Shown: positions 33,153-43,892 of the stretch, in pieces
Numbering within the stretch: the stretch's first letter is position 1
How the letters are laid out: each line of letters starts with the position of its first letter
Source of the DNA: Candidatus Rhodoferax randersensis
Lineage (GTDB): Bacteria > Pseudomonadota > Gammaproteobacteria > Burkholderiales > Burkholderiaceae_C
DNA length: 64,000 nt
Direction of reading: 5' to 3'
Assembly (NCBI GenBank): GCA_016718155.1
Contig: JADKEH010000046.1
Span: 119,573 to 183,572, forward strand
Translations under genes and position numbers: made by a program
The notes under the pieces: generated by a model
Told to the model about the DNA's origin: nothing
The model's database searches: none
Seen by the model: the letters and a program-made list of their open reading frames with translations, nothing else

Positions 33153-33425
33153 TTAGGCGCTGGGCGGCACGTAGCCTTGCGCCGCGTCGGCGCCATCGCC
33201 GAAGAAATGGCTCTCCATCTGGCGGGCCAGGTACTGGCGTGCCCGCGCATCGGCCAGGTTGAGCCGGTTCTCGTTGACCAGCATGGTCTGGTGCTTGAGC
33301 CAGCCGGCCCAGGCCTCCTTGCTGACGCTTTCCCAGATGCGTTTGCCCAATTCACCAGGGTAAGGTGGGAAGTCGAGGCCGTCAGCGGGTTTGCCGAGTT
33401 TGATGCAGTTAACAGTGCGTGCCAT
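33153..33425 (-). CDS. yggX: Fe(2+)-trafficking protein YggX
   Basis: A 90-residue protein protecting Fe-S clusters from oxidants. It starts MARTVNCIKLGKPADGLDFPPYPGELGKRIWESVSKEAWAGWLKHQTMLVNENRLNL, almost the family consensus, with the conserved Cys7. It is on the same strand as mnmC, ten bases upstream of it. ATG 33425 is chosen by homology; the open frame continues upstream without similarity. Confidence 0.96.
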   Translation of the reverse strand: MARTVNCIKLGKPADGLDFPPYPGELGKRIWESVSKEAWAGWLKHQTMLVNENRLNLADARARQYLARQMESHFFGDGADAAQGYVPPSA

Positions 33426-33536
33426 GGGGAGTGCTCTTTCGTGACGATGGTGTAATGGCTGAAATTGTCCCCGGTTTTGGGGAACCTTATTCCGGGAACG
33501 GATGTCGAATCGCGAGATTGTCGTTTTGGAGTGTGT

Positions 33537-34034
33537 ATGTTGTTGGGCTTGAGTGTGCGCCAGGTGATGGGCGTGATTGCGGCAGGGTGTGTCGGCTTGT
33601 TGGCCTATGGCTTGTATTTGCAGCACTTTGAAGGATTGGTGCCGTGTCCGATGTGTATTGTGCAGCGCTACGCGCTGGTGTTGGTGGCGCTGGTGGCGGG
33701 ATTGACCGCTGCCAGCACTCGGTTGGCATGGCAATTGGGTGGCATTGCAACGATGGTTTTGACGGCCGGTTTCGGCGCCTTTGTGGCGGCTCGGCAGAGC
33801 TGGCTGCAATGGTACCCGCCAGAGGTTGTCTCCTGTGGGCGCGACTTCTACGGCATGGTTGAAAACTTCCCCTTGCAACGCGCGATTCCCATGATCTTCA
33901 AGGGCGGCGGTGATTGCACAAAGGTGGACTGGACTTTTCTGGGCGGCTCGATTGCCAACTGGTCCTTCCTGTGCTTTGGCGGCATTGTGCTGTTGGGCAG
34001 CTACCTCGCTTGGCACGGCGCGCGTTCGCGTTGA
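33537..34034 (+). CDS. dsbB: Disulfide bond formation protein B
   Basis: A 165-residue inner-membrane protein with four hydrophobic segments that reoxidises DsbA and passes electrons to quinone. The first pair is LVPCPMCIVQRY (CxxC), the second lies in VVSCGRDFYGMVEN...GGGDCTKVDW. ATG 33537 gives the usual MLLGLSVRQVMG start; the longer frame upstream is not membrane-like. Confidence 0.94.
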   Translation: MLLGLSVRQVMGVIAAGCVGLLAYGLYLQHFEGLVPCPMCIVQRYALVLVALVAGLTAASTRLAWQLGGIATMVLTAGFGAFVAARQSWLQWYPPEVVSCGRDFYGMVENFPLQRAIPMIFKGGGDCTKVDWTFLGGSIANWSFLCFGGIVLLGSYLAWHGARSR

Positions 34035-34077
34035 TCTTGATGGCGGGTGCTCACCAGCCATCGCTGGGTCCCGGCTG

Positions 34078-35427
<1,350 letters not shown>

Positions 35428-35438
35428 GTGAGGCGACT

Positions 35439-35864
35439 TCAGGTTTGGGGCGCGAGAAAGGGGTTGGTCATGGTCAGTTGGCCAAATCGGCGGCCATGCT
35501 GCCCATCTTCTGAGAACAGGACATCGGCATTGGCCCGCTGTGCGGCTTCAAGAATCAGGGCATCCCACCAGGCGAGCTTGTGCCGCTGAGCGAGTTCAAC
35601 GGCGCTCATGATGCTGTGCGCCGAGGCCCCGACGACCTCAAAACCGCACAGCTGCTCCACTTGCTGGGCCGCTTCGCGCGGGCTCAAAGGGGGGCGCAAC
35701 TTGCGGGTGGTGATGCTGTAGAACTCCTGAAGCACCTGCGTGCTGATCACGATGGTGTCGTCCCGCACGGCGCGAGCCAGGCAATCGATGGCCTGTTCCT
35801 GGCGCGCGGGTTCGCTGGTATCCACGGTGTAAACCAGAATGTTGGTGTCAAAGAAGCAGATCAT
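35439..35864 (-). CDS. PIN-domain toxin, VapC type
   Basis: A 141-residue PIN ribonuclease. The acidic residues are visible in FFDTNILVY (first Asp), TQVLQEFYSITTRK (Glu), AWWDALILEAAQ (Asp) and the C-terminal LFSEDGQHG. It overlaps the upstream antitoxin by four bases (ATGA), the standard arrangement of a VapBC module. Likely cuts tRNA or rRNA when free. Confidence 0.92.
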   Translation of the reverse strand: MICFFDTNILVYTVDTSEPARQEQAIDCLARAVRDDTIVISTQVLQEFYSITTRKLRPPLSPREAAQQVEQLCGFEVVGASAHSIMSAVELAQRHKLAWWDALILEAAQRANADVLFSEDGQHGRRFGQLTMTNPFLAPQT

Positions 35865-36157
35865 TTGGCTGCGCGATCAACGCCACGGGCGGCCGGCTTT
35901 GACGGCACGGGGTAGGGGCGGTCGTAGGCGTCCTCGCGGCTCCAGCGCACGCCTTCGCTGTTGGCTTTGCTCTTGCGCGCGGCCGCGATGAACGCCATTC
36001 CGGCGGTCTGCTGACGGTGCGAGTCCTGTGCGTACGCCGCCAGGAATTCGCGAACCTTGGCACTGACCGACGTGCCTTCGTGAATGGCCCGAATGCGTGC
36101 TTTGCGAACAATGGCTTCGTCCAGCGCAATGGTTAAATTGGTCAAGGGCTGCTCCAA
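35861..36157 (-). CDS. Ribbon-helix-helix antitoxin partner of the PIN toxin
   Basis: A 98-residue protein. NLTIALDEAIVRKARIRAIHEGTSVSAKVREFLAAYA is a ribbon-helix-helix (CopG/Arc-type) DNA-binding pattern; the C-terminal 45 residues are Lys/Arg-rich and would wrap the toxin. The only plausible start is TTG 36157. A TGTACA-centred palindromic stretch (36164-36181) just upstream may be the autoregulatory operator. Confidence 0.82.
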   Translation of the reverse strand: MEQPLTNLTIALDEAIVRKARIRAIHEGTSVSAKVREFLAAYAQDSHRQQTAGMAFIAAARKSKANSEGVRWSREDAYDRPYPVPSKPAARGVDRAAK

Positions 36158-36213
36158 TCGCTTCTACGTGTACAAGTGTAGCACGTGAACTCGTGTTGTG
36201 GGACAATTGACGC

Positions 36214-37038
36214 GTGTCCGCTCCCAACGCTCTTCCCGCCCAAACACAACTTCGCCCGGCCCAGCCAGCGCGCACCGCACCAGCGCTGGAGATCGAGTTT
36301 CCCGAATCCCTGCCCGTATCCGCCAAGCGTGAGGAGATCATGGCGGCCATGGCCGCGCATCAGGTCATCATCGTGTGCGGCGAGACCGGCTCCGGCAAGA
36401 CCACTCAGTTGCCCAAGATCGCACTGGCCATGGGGCGGGGCCTGTGCAATTACCCCAAGACCCAGGCCGACGGCCGCCCGGCGCCGCGTGGCAAACTGAT
36501 CGGCCACACCCAGCCGCGCCGGATTGCCGCCAGCAGTGTGGCCAAGCGCATTGCCGAAGAACTCAAGACGCCGCTGGGCGAGGTAGTGGGTTTCAAAGTG
36601 CGTTTTCAGGACCGTTTAGCCAAGGACGCCTCGGTCAAGCTGATGACCGACGGCATTTTGCTGGCGGAAACGCAGACCGATCCGCTGCTCAAAGCCTACG
36701 ACACCATCATCATCGACGAGGCGCACGAGCGCAGCCTGAACATTGACTTTCTGCTGGGATACCTGCGCCAGATTCTGCCGCGCCGGCCCGACCTCAAGAT
36801 TGTGGTGACCTCTGCCACGATTGATGCACAGCGCTTTGCCGATCACTTTGCCTCCAGAAGAGGACCGGCGCCGGGCCGCCCCAAGCCGGGCACGGCCCCT
36901 CGGGGGGCAGCGAGCCACACGCAGTGGGTGAGCGTGGGGGCGACATGGTGCCTGCGCCGGTCATCATGGTGTCGGGCCGTATGTTCCCGGTGGAGCAGCG
37001 TTATCGGCCGTTTGAGGAGTCGCGTGACTACGACCTGA
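36214..37038 (+). pseudogene. hrpA: ATP-dependent RNA helicase HrpA, N-terminal part (gene interrupted)
   Basis: GTG start; the first RecA domain of a DEAH-box helicase: VIIVCGETGSGKTTQLPKIA (Walker A), GHTQPRRIAASSVAKRIAEE, DGILLAETQTDPLLKAYDTIIIDEAHERSLNIDFLLGYL (DEAH) and KIVVTSATID. Homology ends at FADHFASRRGPAP (about 36873). The remaining 55 codons to 37038 are translation of inserted repeat and out-of-frame helicase DNA. The rest of the helicase continues in a different frame from 36951. Unless frameshifted, the product has only one RecA domain and is inactive. Confidence 0.85.
36875..36960 (+). repeat. 86-bp repeat insertion in hrpA
   Basis: GC-rich insertion flanked by near-identical 10-mers CCGGCGCCGG (36865-36874) and CCTGCGCCGG (36951-36960), as in a target-site duplication. 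Removing 86 bp joins ...SRRGPAP to VIMVSGRMFPVEQ exactly in frame. The insert (CCCCTCGGGGGGCAGCGAGC..., then GTGGGTGAGCGTGGGGGC) resembles a short intergenic repeat I recall from Comamonadaceae genomes (recollection, not checked). Confidence 0.7.
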
Positions 37039-40000
37039 ACAACGCGATTGCCGATGGCGTGGACGAGTTGTGGCGCGACCCGCACAACGGGGGAGATATC
37101 CTGATCTTCCTGCCTGGCGAGCGCGAGATTCGCGAGGCGGCCGACCACCTGCGCAAACACCTGAGCCACCAGCCGCTGTTTCGCAACGCTGAGGTGTTGC
37201 CGCTGTTTGCCCGCTTGAGCCCGGCCGAGCAGGACCGTATTTTTGACGGCCACACCGGCCGGCGCATTGTGCTGGCGACCAATGTGGCCGAGACCTCGCT
37301 CACCGTGCCGGGCACGCGTTACGTGATCGATGCAGGCACTGCGCGCATCAAGCGCTACAGTTTCAGGAGCAAGGTGGAGCAGTTGCTGGTCGAGCCGATC
37401 AGCCAGAGTTCGGCCAACCAGCGTGCAGGGCGCTGTGGCCGCGTGGCCAACGGCATCTGTATTCGGCTGTACGACCAGAAAGACTTTGACGGGCGGCCGC
37501 GGTTTACCGATCCGGAAATCTTGCGTTCTTCATTGGCCGGCGTGATCTTGCGCATGAAGTCGCTGCATCTGGGCATTGTGGAGGACTTCCCGTTTCTGGA
37601 GCGCCCCAGCGGCCGCGCGATTGCCGATGGTTACCAGTTGCTCAATGAGCTGGGCGCCGTGGACGATGCCAATGAGCTGACGCCGCTGGGTCAGGAGCTG
37701 AGCCGCCTGCCGCTGGACCCGCGGGTGGGGCGCATGTTGCTGGAAGCACGCAGCCGAGAGGCGCTGGACGAAGCGTTGGTGATTGCCTCCGCGCTGAGCG
37801 TGCAGGACGTGCGCGACCGGCCTATGGAGGCGCAGCAGCAGGCGGACCAGGCGCATGTGAAGTTTGATGACGAGAAGAGTGAGTTCACGGGCTACCTGAA
37901 GCTATGGAAGTGGATTCACGAGGCGCGGGGCGGTTTGTGTGCCCCGGCAGCGGGAGCTCGTGCGGCAGAGCGCTCTGCTCCGTGTCCCCCGCCCGCTTTG
38001 CGGGCTCCTCCTTTACCTACGCAGAACGCTCTGCCACACAAGCTCCTTTCGCAGGCAACAACGCACAAACTGTCCAATCGCCAGTACGAGCAGTTGCTGC
38101 GCCAAAACTTCGTCAACATCCGCCGTGTGCGCGAATGGAAGGACATCCACAGCCAGTTGCACACCGTGGTGGCCGAGCACAAATGGCGGCTCAACTCGAC
38201 GCCGGCCAGCTACGAGCAGTTGCACCTGTCCATGCTGTCGGGGCTGCTCGGCAACATCGGTTGCAAGCTGGAGACCGAGGGCCAGAGTGGCGAGTACCTG
38301 GGCGCGCGTTCCATCAAGTTCTTTCCGCATCCCGGTGCGCACCTGGTCAAGAAGCCGGGTCGCTGGATTGTGGCGGCCGAACTGGTGGAAACCACGCGCC
38401 TGTTCGGCCGGGGCATTGCCAACATCGAGCCGCAGTGGCTGGAGCAGGTAGGCGGCCATTTGCTCAAAAAGCAGTTGCTCGACCCGCACTGGGAGAAGAA
38501 GGCCGCCGAGGTGGTGGCGCTGGAGCGTGCCACGCTCTATGGCATCGTGGTTTACAGCGGGCGGCGCGTCAACTACGGCCGGGTTGACTTGCACGGGGCT
38601 CGCGACATTTTCATTCGCGAGGCGCTGGTGGGCACGCAGTGGGAGACCAACCTGCCGTTTCTGGCGGCCAACCACAAACTGATCAAGCAGGTGGAAGACC
38701 TGGAGCACAAGGCGCGCCGCCAGGATGTGCTGGTAGACGACGAACTGATCTATGCGTTTTACGACCAGCAGTTGCCCGCTGAGGTGTGCAGCGGGTACAG
38801 CTTCGAGCGCTGGTACCGCGACGAGATCAAAAAGAACCCCAAGTTGCTACTGCTGACGCGCGAGGAACTGATGCGCCACGAGGCGGCCGGCATCACCACC
38901 AGTTCCTTTCCCAAGACCATTCGGCTGGGTGGTGTTGACTGTGCCGCCACGTACCTGCACGAGCCGGGCGATGCGCGCGATGGCCTGACCGTGACTGTGC
39001 CCTTGTTTGTGCTGAACCAGGTCAACGAGGACCGCTGCGAGTGGCTGGTGCCCGGCATGCTCAAAGAGAAGATCCAGGCCTTGCTCAAGACTTTGCACCA
39101 ACGCCCGCGTTCCCGGCTGGTGCCTTTGCCAGAGACCGCCACCAAGATGGCCGAGACCTTGAACCAGCCGGAGCGATTTGGGCACGGGTCACTGGTTGAT
39201 GCGGTGCTGAAGCTGGTGCGTGACGCGACCTCGCTGGACATCGTGCGCGCCGACATCAAGGTGGACATGTTGACGCCGCACTTTTTCATGAACTTTCGGG
39301 TGGTGGATGAACATGGCCGCCAGCTCGGGCAGGGGCGCAACCTGGGCGCACTCAAAGCCGAGTGGGGTAAGGAAGCGCGTGGCGCGTTTCAGGCACTGGC
39401 CAATCTCAAGCTTCAACAGGGGAGTGCTGCAAACGAGTCCGCGACGCGCGTTGGAGAAGCCAGCGCTGTTACCGTCACTTCAACGCCAAATCGTGCTGTA
39501 TCAAATGGTGGTATTGATAAGTTTGCTCCTAAATCAGTAGCAAACACCGGTGTCGCACGCACTGGAGGCCCGGCCGCTACCGAGCAGCGCCACACGGCGT
39601 GGACCTTTGGCGAGTTGCCCGAACTGTTGGAGATCCGCAAAGGCGGCCAGACCTTGATCGGTTTCCCGGCCTTGATCGACGCCGGTGACGCGGTCACGGT
39701 CGAGGTGTTTGACGAGCCCGAGGCGGCAGCGGCCAAACACCGTGCCGGGTTGCGCCGCCTGTTTGCGCTGCAGATCAAGGATGCGCTCAAGTACCTGGAA
39801 AAGAACATCCCCGATCTGCAGAAGATGGCGGTGACCTTCATGCAGATTGGCAAGTCCGTCGATGGCAAGGAGTCGTCGGCGGGTGCGGGGGGCACCATCG
39901 AAGAGTTGCGCGAGCAGATCATCGCCGTGGCGTTGGACCGTGCCTTTCTGCTGGAGCCGTTGCCCACCGACGAATTTGCCTTCAAGCGCCGAGTCGAGGA

Positions 40001-40472
40001 AGGGCGCGGCCGGCTGACCCTGATTGCCAACGAAGTGGCCCGTTTGGCGGCCACTATCCTGACCGAGTACGCCACAGCGGCTCGCAAGATCAAAGACACC
40101 AAGAACGCCCCCGAGGCCAGCGCCGATTGCGCGCAACAACTTGCGCGCTTGTGCCCCAAACGCTTTCTGATCCAGTCCCCGTGGGGAGCCCTGCAGCACT
40201 TCGCGCGATACCTCAAGGCCATCACCGCGCGCCTGGACAAATACCGCGCCGACCCGGCACGCGATGCGGCGCGCCTGGCCGAGTTGCGCCCGCTGGAGCA
40301 ACGCTACTGGCGCTTGGTGGCGGAACGAAAAGGCGTCACGGATGAGCGTTTGCAGGAGTTTCGTTGGCTGCTGGAGGAACTGCGTGTTAGCTTCTTCGCG
40401 CAAGAATTGCGCACGCCCCAGCCAGTGAGTGTCAAGCGCTTGGAGAAGGCGTGGGGACAGTTGGTTGACTGA
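36924..40472 (+). CDS. hrpA: ATP-dependent RNA helicase HrpA, C-terminal part
   Basis: The real helicase sequence resumes at PAPVIMVSGRMFPVEQRYRPF (36951). It holds the second RecA domain (GDILIFLPGEREIREAADHL, FARLSPAEQDRIF, RIVLATNVAETSLTVPGTRYVIDAG, SANQRAGRCGRV), the HA2/OB regions and the long HrpA-specific C-terminal DUF3418 region. HrpA resolves stalled ribosome collisions. Two further in-frame additions are visible: about 45 residues at 37930-38062 (GLCAPAAGARAAERSAPCPPP...) and an AT-rich stretch at about 39430-39580. The two ends together exceed 1,400 codons, longer than usual for HrpA (about 1,300). Confidence 0.85.
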   Translation: MGERGGDMVPAPVIMVSGRMFPVEQRYRPFEESRDYDLNNAIADGVDELWRDPHNGGDILIFLPGEREIREAADHLRKHLSHQPLFRNAEVLPLFARLSPAEQDRIFDGHTGRRIVLATNVAETSLTVPGTRYVIDAGTARIKRYSFRSKVEQLLVEPISQSSANQRAGRCGRVANGICIRLYDQKDFDGRPRFTDPEILRSSLAGVILRMKSLHLGIVEDFPFLERPSGRAIADGYQLLNELGAVDDANELTPLGQELSRLPLDPRVGRMLLEARSREALDEALVIASALSVQDVRDRPMEAQQQADQAHVKFDDEKSEFTGYLKLWKWIHEARGGLCAPAAGARAAERSAPCPPPALRAPPLPTQNALPHKLLSQATTHKLSNRQYEQLLRQNFVNIRRVREWKDIHSQLHTVVAEHKWRLNSTPASYEQLHLSMLSGLLGNIGCKLETEGQSGEYLGARSIKFFPHPGAHLVKKPGRWIVAAELVETTRLFGRGIANIEPQWLEQVGGHLLKKQLLDPHWEKKAAEVVALERATLYGIVVYSGRRVNYGRVDLHGARDIFIREALVGTQWETNLPFLAANHKLIKQVEDLEHKARRQDVLVDDELIYAFYDQQLPAEVCSGYSFERWYRDEIKKNPKLLLLTREELMRHEAAGITTSSFPKTIRLGGVDCAATYLHEPGDARDGLTVTVPLFVLNQVNEDRCEWLVPGMLKEKIQALLKTLHQRPRSRLVPLPETATKMAETLNQPERFGHGSLVDAVLKLVRDATSLDIVRADIKVDMLTPHFFMNFRVVDEHGRQLGQGRNLGALKAEWGKEARGAFQALANLKLQQGSAANESATRVGEASAVTVTSTPNRAVSNGGIDKFAPKSVANTGVARTGGPAATEQRHTAWTFGELPELLEIRKGGQTLIGFPALIDAGDAVTVEVFDEPEAAAAKHRAGLRRLFALQIKDALKYLEKNIPDLQKMAVTFMQIGKSVDGKESSAGAGGTIEELREQIIAVALDRAFLLEPLPTDEFAFKRRVEEGRGRLTLIANEVARLAATILTEYATAARKIKDTKNAPEASADCAQQLARLCPKRFLIQSPWGALQHFARYLKAITARLDKYRADPARDAARLAELRPLEQRYWRLVAERKGVTDERLQEFRWLLEELRVSFFAQELRTPQPVSVKRLEKAWGQLVD
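37954..38045. repeat. Palindromic repeat element inside hrpA (in frame)
   Basis: GAGCTCGTGCGGCAGAGCG (37954-37972) and CGCTCTGCCACACAAGCTC (38027-38045) are inverted repeats matching at 17 of 19 positions. In between lies a second perfect hairpin GCCCGC-TTT-GCGGGC (37991-38005). It interrupts WKWIHEARGG...TTHKLSNRQYEQLL, where helicase homologues are continuous, but keeps the frame. Confidence 0.7.
39521..39545. repeat. AT-rich inverted repeat in the HrpA linker
   Basis: GTTTGCT (39521-39527) and AGCAAAC (39539-39545) pair around CCTAAATCAGT. The surrounding 50 bases (TATCAAATGGTGGTATTGATAAG...) are much richer in A/T than the gene and lie between the DUF3418 core and a low-complexity linker, so they look inserted. 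Confidence 0.5.
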
Positions 40473-40529
40473 GCAGGCCCGGCCACCGGCAGGCCGCTGG
40501 CGCGTCGCCAGCCGATGCACTCGCCCGTA

Positions 40530-41951
<1,422 letters not shown>

Positions 41952-41971
41952 GTGAAAGCTCTGCGCAAATG

Positions 41972-42001
41972 GGTCGATGAGTGGTCGATGAGTGGTCGAT
42001 G
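41972..42001. repeat. 11-bp tandem repeat
   Basis: GGTCGATGAGT repeated twice plus a partial third copy (GGTCGATG), in the 58-bp gap between asnS and the ABC ATPase gene. Probably slippage; no function apparent. Confidence 0.7.
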
Positions 42002-42009
42002 TTATTGGG

Positions 42010-43698
42010 CTAGGCGGCTATCGCCACCGCTTCCTCGTAGCCGCGTGGAATCGACCCTAACAAGCGCTTGGTGTACTCGTGTTGCGGGCGGGCGTAGATG
42101 TCGTCCGCATTGCCGCGTTCCACGATCTCGCCCTGGTTCATCACCAGAATTTCATCGGCCATGTACTTCACCACCGCCAGATCGTGGCTGATGAAGACAT
42201 AGGTCAGGCCAAATTCCTCCTGCAAGTCCAACAGCAAGTTGAGCACGGTGGCTTGCACGCTGACGTCCAATGCACTAACACTCTCGTCGCAGACGATGAT
42301 TTCGGGCTTCATGGTCAGGCAGCGCGCAATGGCGATGCGCTGGCGCTGGCCGCCCGAGAATTCGTGCGGGTACTTGCCGAAGGCTTCGCGCGTCAGGCCG
42401 ACTTTTTCGATCATGGCCAGCGCCAGGCGGGCGCGGTCGTCGTCGTCCTTGCCGATGCGGTGAATGCGCATCGGCTCCATCAGGATTTGACCGACCGTGA
42501 AACGTGGGTTCAGGCTGGCATAGGGGTTCTGAAAGATGATCTGGATGCGGCTGCGGTAGGCCCGCATTTCTGCGGCGCTGAGTTGGGCCAGGTCTTTGCC
42601 CTCGAACATGATGCTGCCGGCGGTGGCATCGGTCAGGCGCGTCAACATCATGCCCACTGTGGTCTTGCCCGAGCCGGATTCGCCCACCACCCCCAGCGTG
42701 CGGCCTTTGTGCAGCGAGAAGTCGGCCTGTTTGACGGCGCTGAAGACACTGCGCTTGAACAGCCCGGTCTTGAGCGGGTAGTCCTTGCACAGTCCCGTGA
42801 CCTCGATCAGCGCCGGGCCGTTGGCTGGCGCGCAGACGCGCTGCTCGGTGATGATCGGTCGGTTGTTGACGATGTCGTCAATCACAGCCAGCCGCTTGGG
42901 ACGCGAGTCCAGCCTCGGCCGACAGGCCAGCAGTGCCTTGGTGTAGGCATTGCTTGGGGCGTTGAAGATTGTGGCGACGTCGCCGGCTTCGCGCACTTCG
43001 CCGCTGCGCATCACCACCACCTGGTCGGAGATCTCGCCCACCAGGCCGAGGTCGTGGCTGATGAACAACACGCTCATCTTCTGGCGCTCCTGCAAGCGGG
43101 CCAGCAGGTCCATGATCTGACGCTGCACCGTCACGTCCAGGGCCGTGGTCGGCTCATCGGCAATCAACAGCTTGGGTTCGCAGGCAATCGCCATGGCAAT
43201 CATCACGCGCTGCTGCTGACCGCCGGACAGTTCGTGGGGGTAGGACTTGAGCCGCTCTTTGGGGTTGGGAATACCCACTTCGGTCATCAGTTCCAGCGTG
43301 CGGTCCATGGCCTGCCGGGCGCTCATTTTCAGGTGGATGCGCAGCACTTCGGCAATCTGCTCGCCCACGGTGAAGACCGGATTGAGCGAGCTCATCGGTT
43401 CCTGGAACACCACCGAAATGTCCTTGCCGCGCAGGGCACGCATCTCCTCGATCGGAGCGCTCAGTAGGTCGCGGCCGTTGTACAGAATCTTGCTACTGGG
43501 CGCCAGGATGGCGTTGTCGGGCAGCAGGCGCACGATGCTCATGGCGCTCACGCTCTTGCCGCTGCCGGACTCGCCCACCAGCGCCACCGTGCTGTTGGCC
43601 GGGATATCAAAGCTCACGCCCTTGACCGCCTCGACGGTTTCGGTCTTGCTCATGCGAAAGGACACCCGCAGGTCCTGCACGCTAATCAAATTTGTCAT
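42010..43698 (-). CDS. Peptide ABC transporter ATP-binding protein, two-ATPase fusion (YejF-like)
   Basis: A 562-residue protein with two complete nucleotide-binding domains. First: VALVGESGSGKSVSAMS (Walker A), LSGGQQQRVMIAMAIACEPKLLIADEPTTALD. Second: LGVVGESGSGKTTVGMM, FSGGQRQRIAIARCLTMKPEIIVCDESVSALD. Both carry the C-terminal oligopeptide-type extension (HEYTKRLLG). Such fused YejF-type ATPases power import of oligopeptides and microcin-C-like compounds. ATG 43698 (MTNLISVQDL) is preferred over a start ten codons earlier. It is transcribed after the two permeases. Confidence 0.92.
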   Translation of the reverse strand: MTNLISVQDLRVSFRMSKTETVEAVKGVSFDIPANSTVALVGESGSGKSVSAMSIVRLLPDNAILAPSSKILYNGRDLLSAPIEEMRALRGKDISVVFQEPMSSLNPVFTVGEQIAEVLRIHLKMSARQAMDRTLELMTEVGIPNPKERLKSYPHELSGGQQQRVMIAMAIACEPKLLIADEPTTALDVTVQRQIMDLLARLQERQKMSVLFISHDLGLVGEISDQVVVMRSGEVREAGDVATIFNAPSNAYTKALLACRPRLDSRPKRLAVIDDIVNNRPIITEQRVCAPANGPALIEVTGLCKDYPLKTGLFKRSVFSAVKQADFSLHKGRTLGVVGESGSGKTTVGMMLTRLTDATAGSIMFEGKDLAQLSAAEMRAYRSRIQIIFQNPYASLNPRFTVGQILMEPMRIHRIGKDDDDRARLALAMIEKVGLTREAFGKYPHEFSGGQRQRIAIARCLTMKPEIIVCDESVSALDVSVQATVLNLLLDLQEEFGLTYVFISHDLAVVKYMADEILVMNQGEIVERGNADDIYARPQHEYTKRLLGSIPRGYEEAVAIAA

Positions 43699-43723
43699 GT
43701 TCTTACTTTCTAATCCGAATGTC

Positions 43724-43842
43724 GTCATTGCGAGCGCGGCAATCCATGTTTGCGGCGCTGACTATTCGTCATTGCGAGCGTAGCGCGGCAATCCATGACT
43801 ATGGCAGGGCATGGTGGATTGCCGCGCTTCGCTCGCAATGAC
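43724..43842. repeat. Palindromic interspersed repeat, one partial and one full copy (copy 2)
   Basis: A partial arm GTCATTGCGAGCGCGGCAATCCATG (43724-43749) is followed by a full palindrome (43768-43842) with arms GTCATTGCGAGCGTAGCGCG and CGCGCTTCGCTCGCAATGAC. They lie between the ATPase and permease genes and could form a hairpin that trims the operon mRNA. Confidence 0.85.
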
Positions 43843-43892
43843 GGGCTCTGACTGGTACTTTGGTAATTCAGCGTCCTTGGCTTGGCTTGGGC

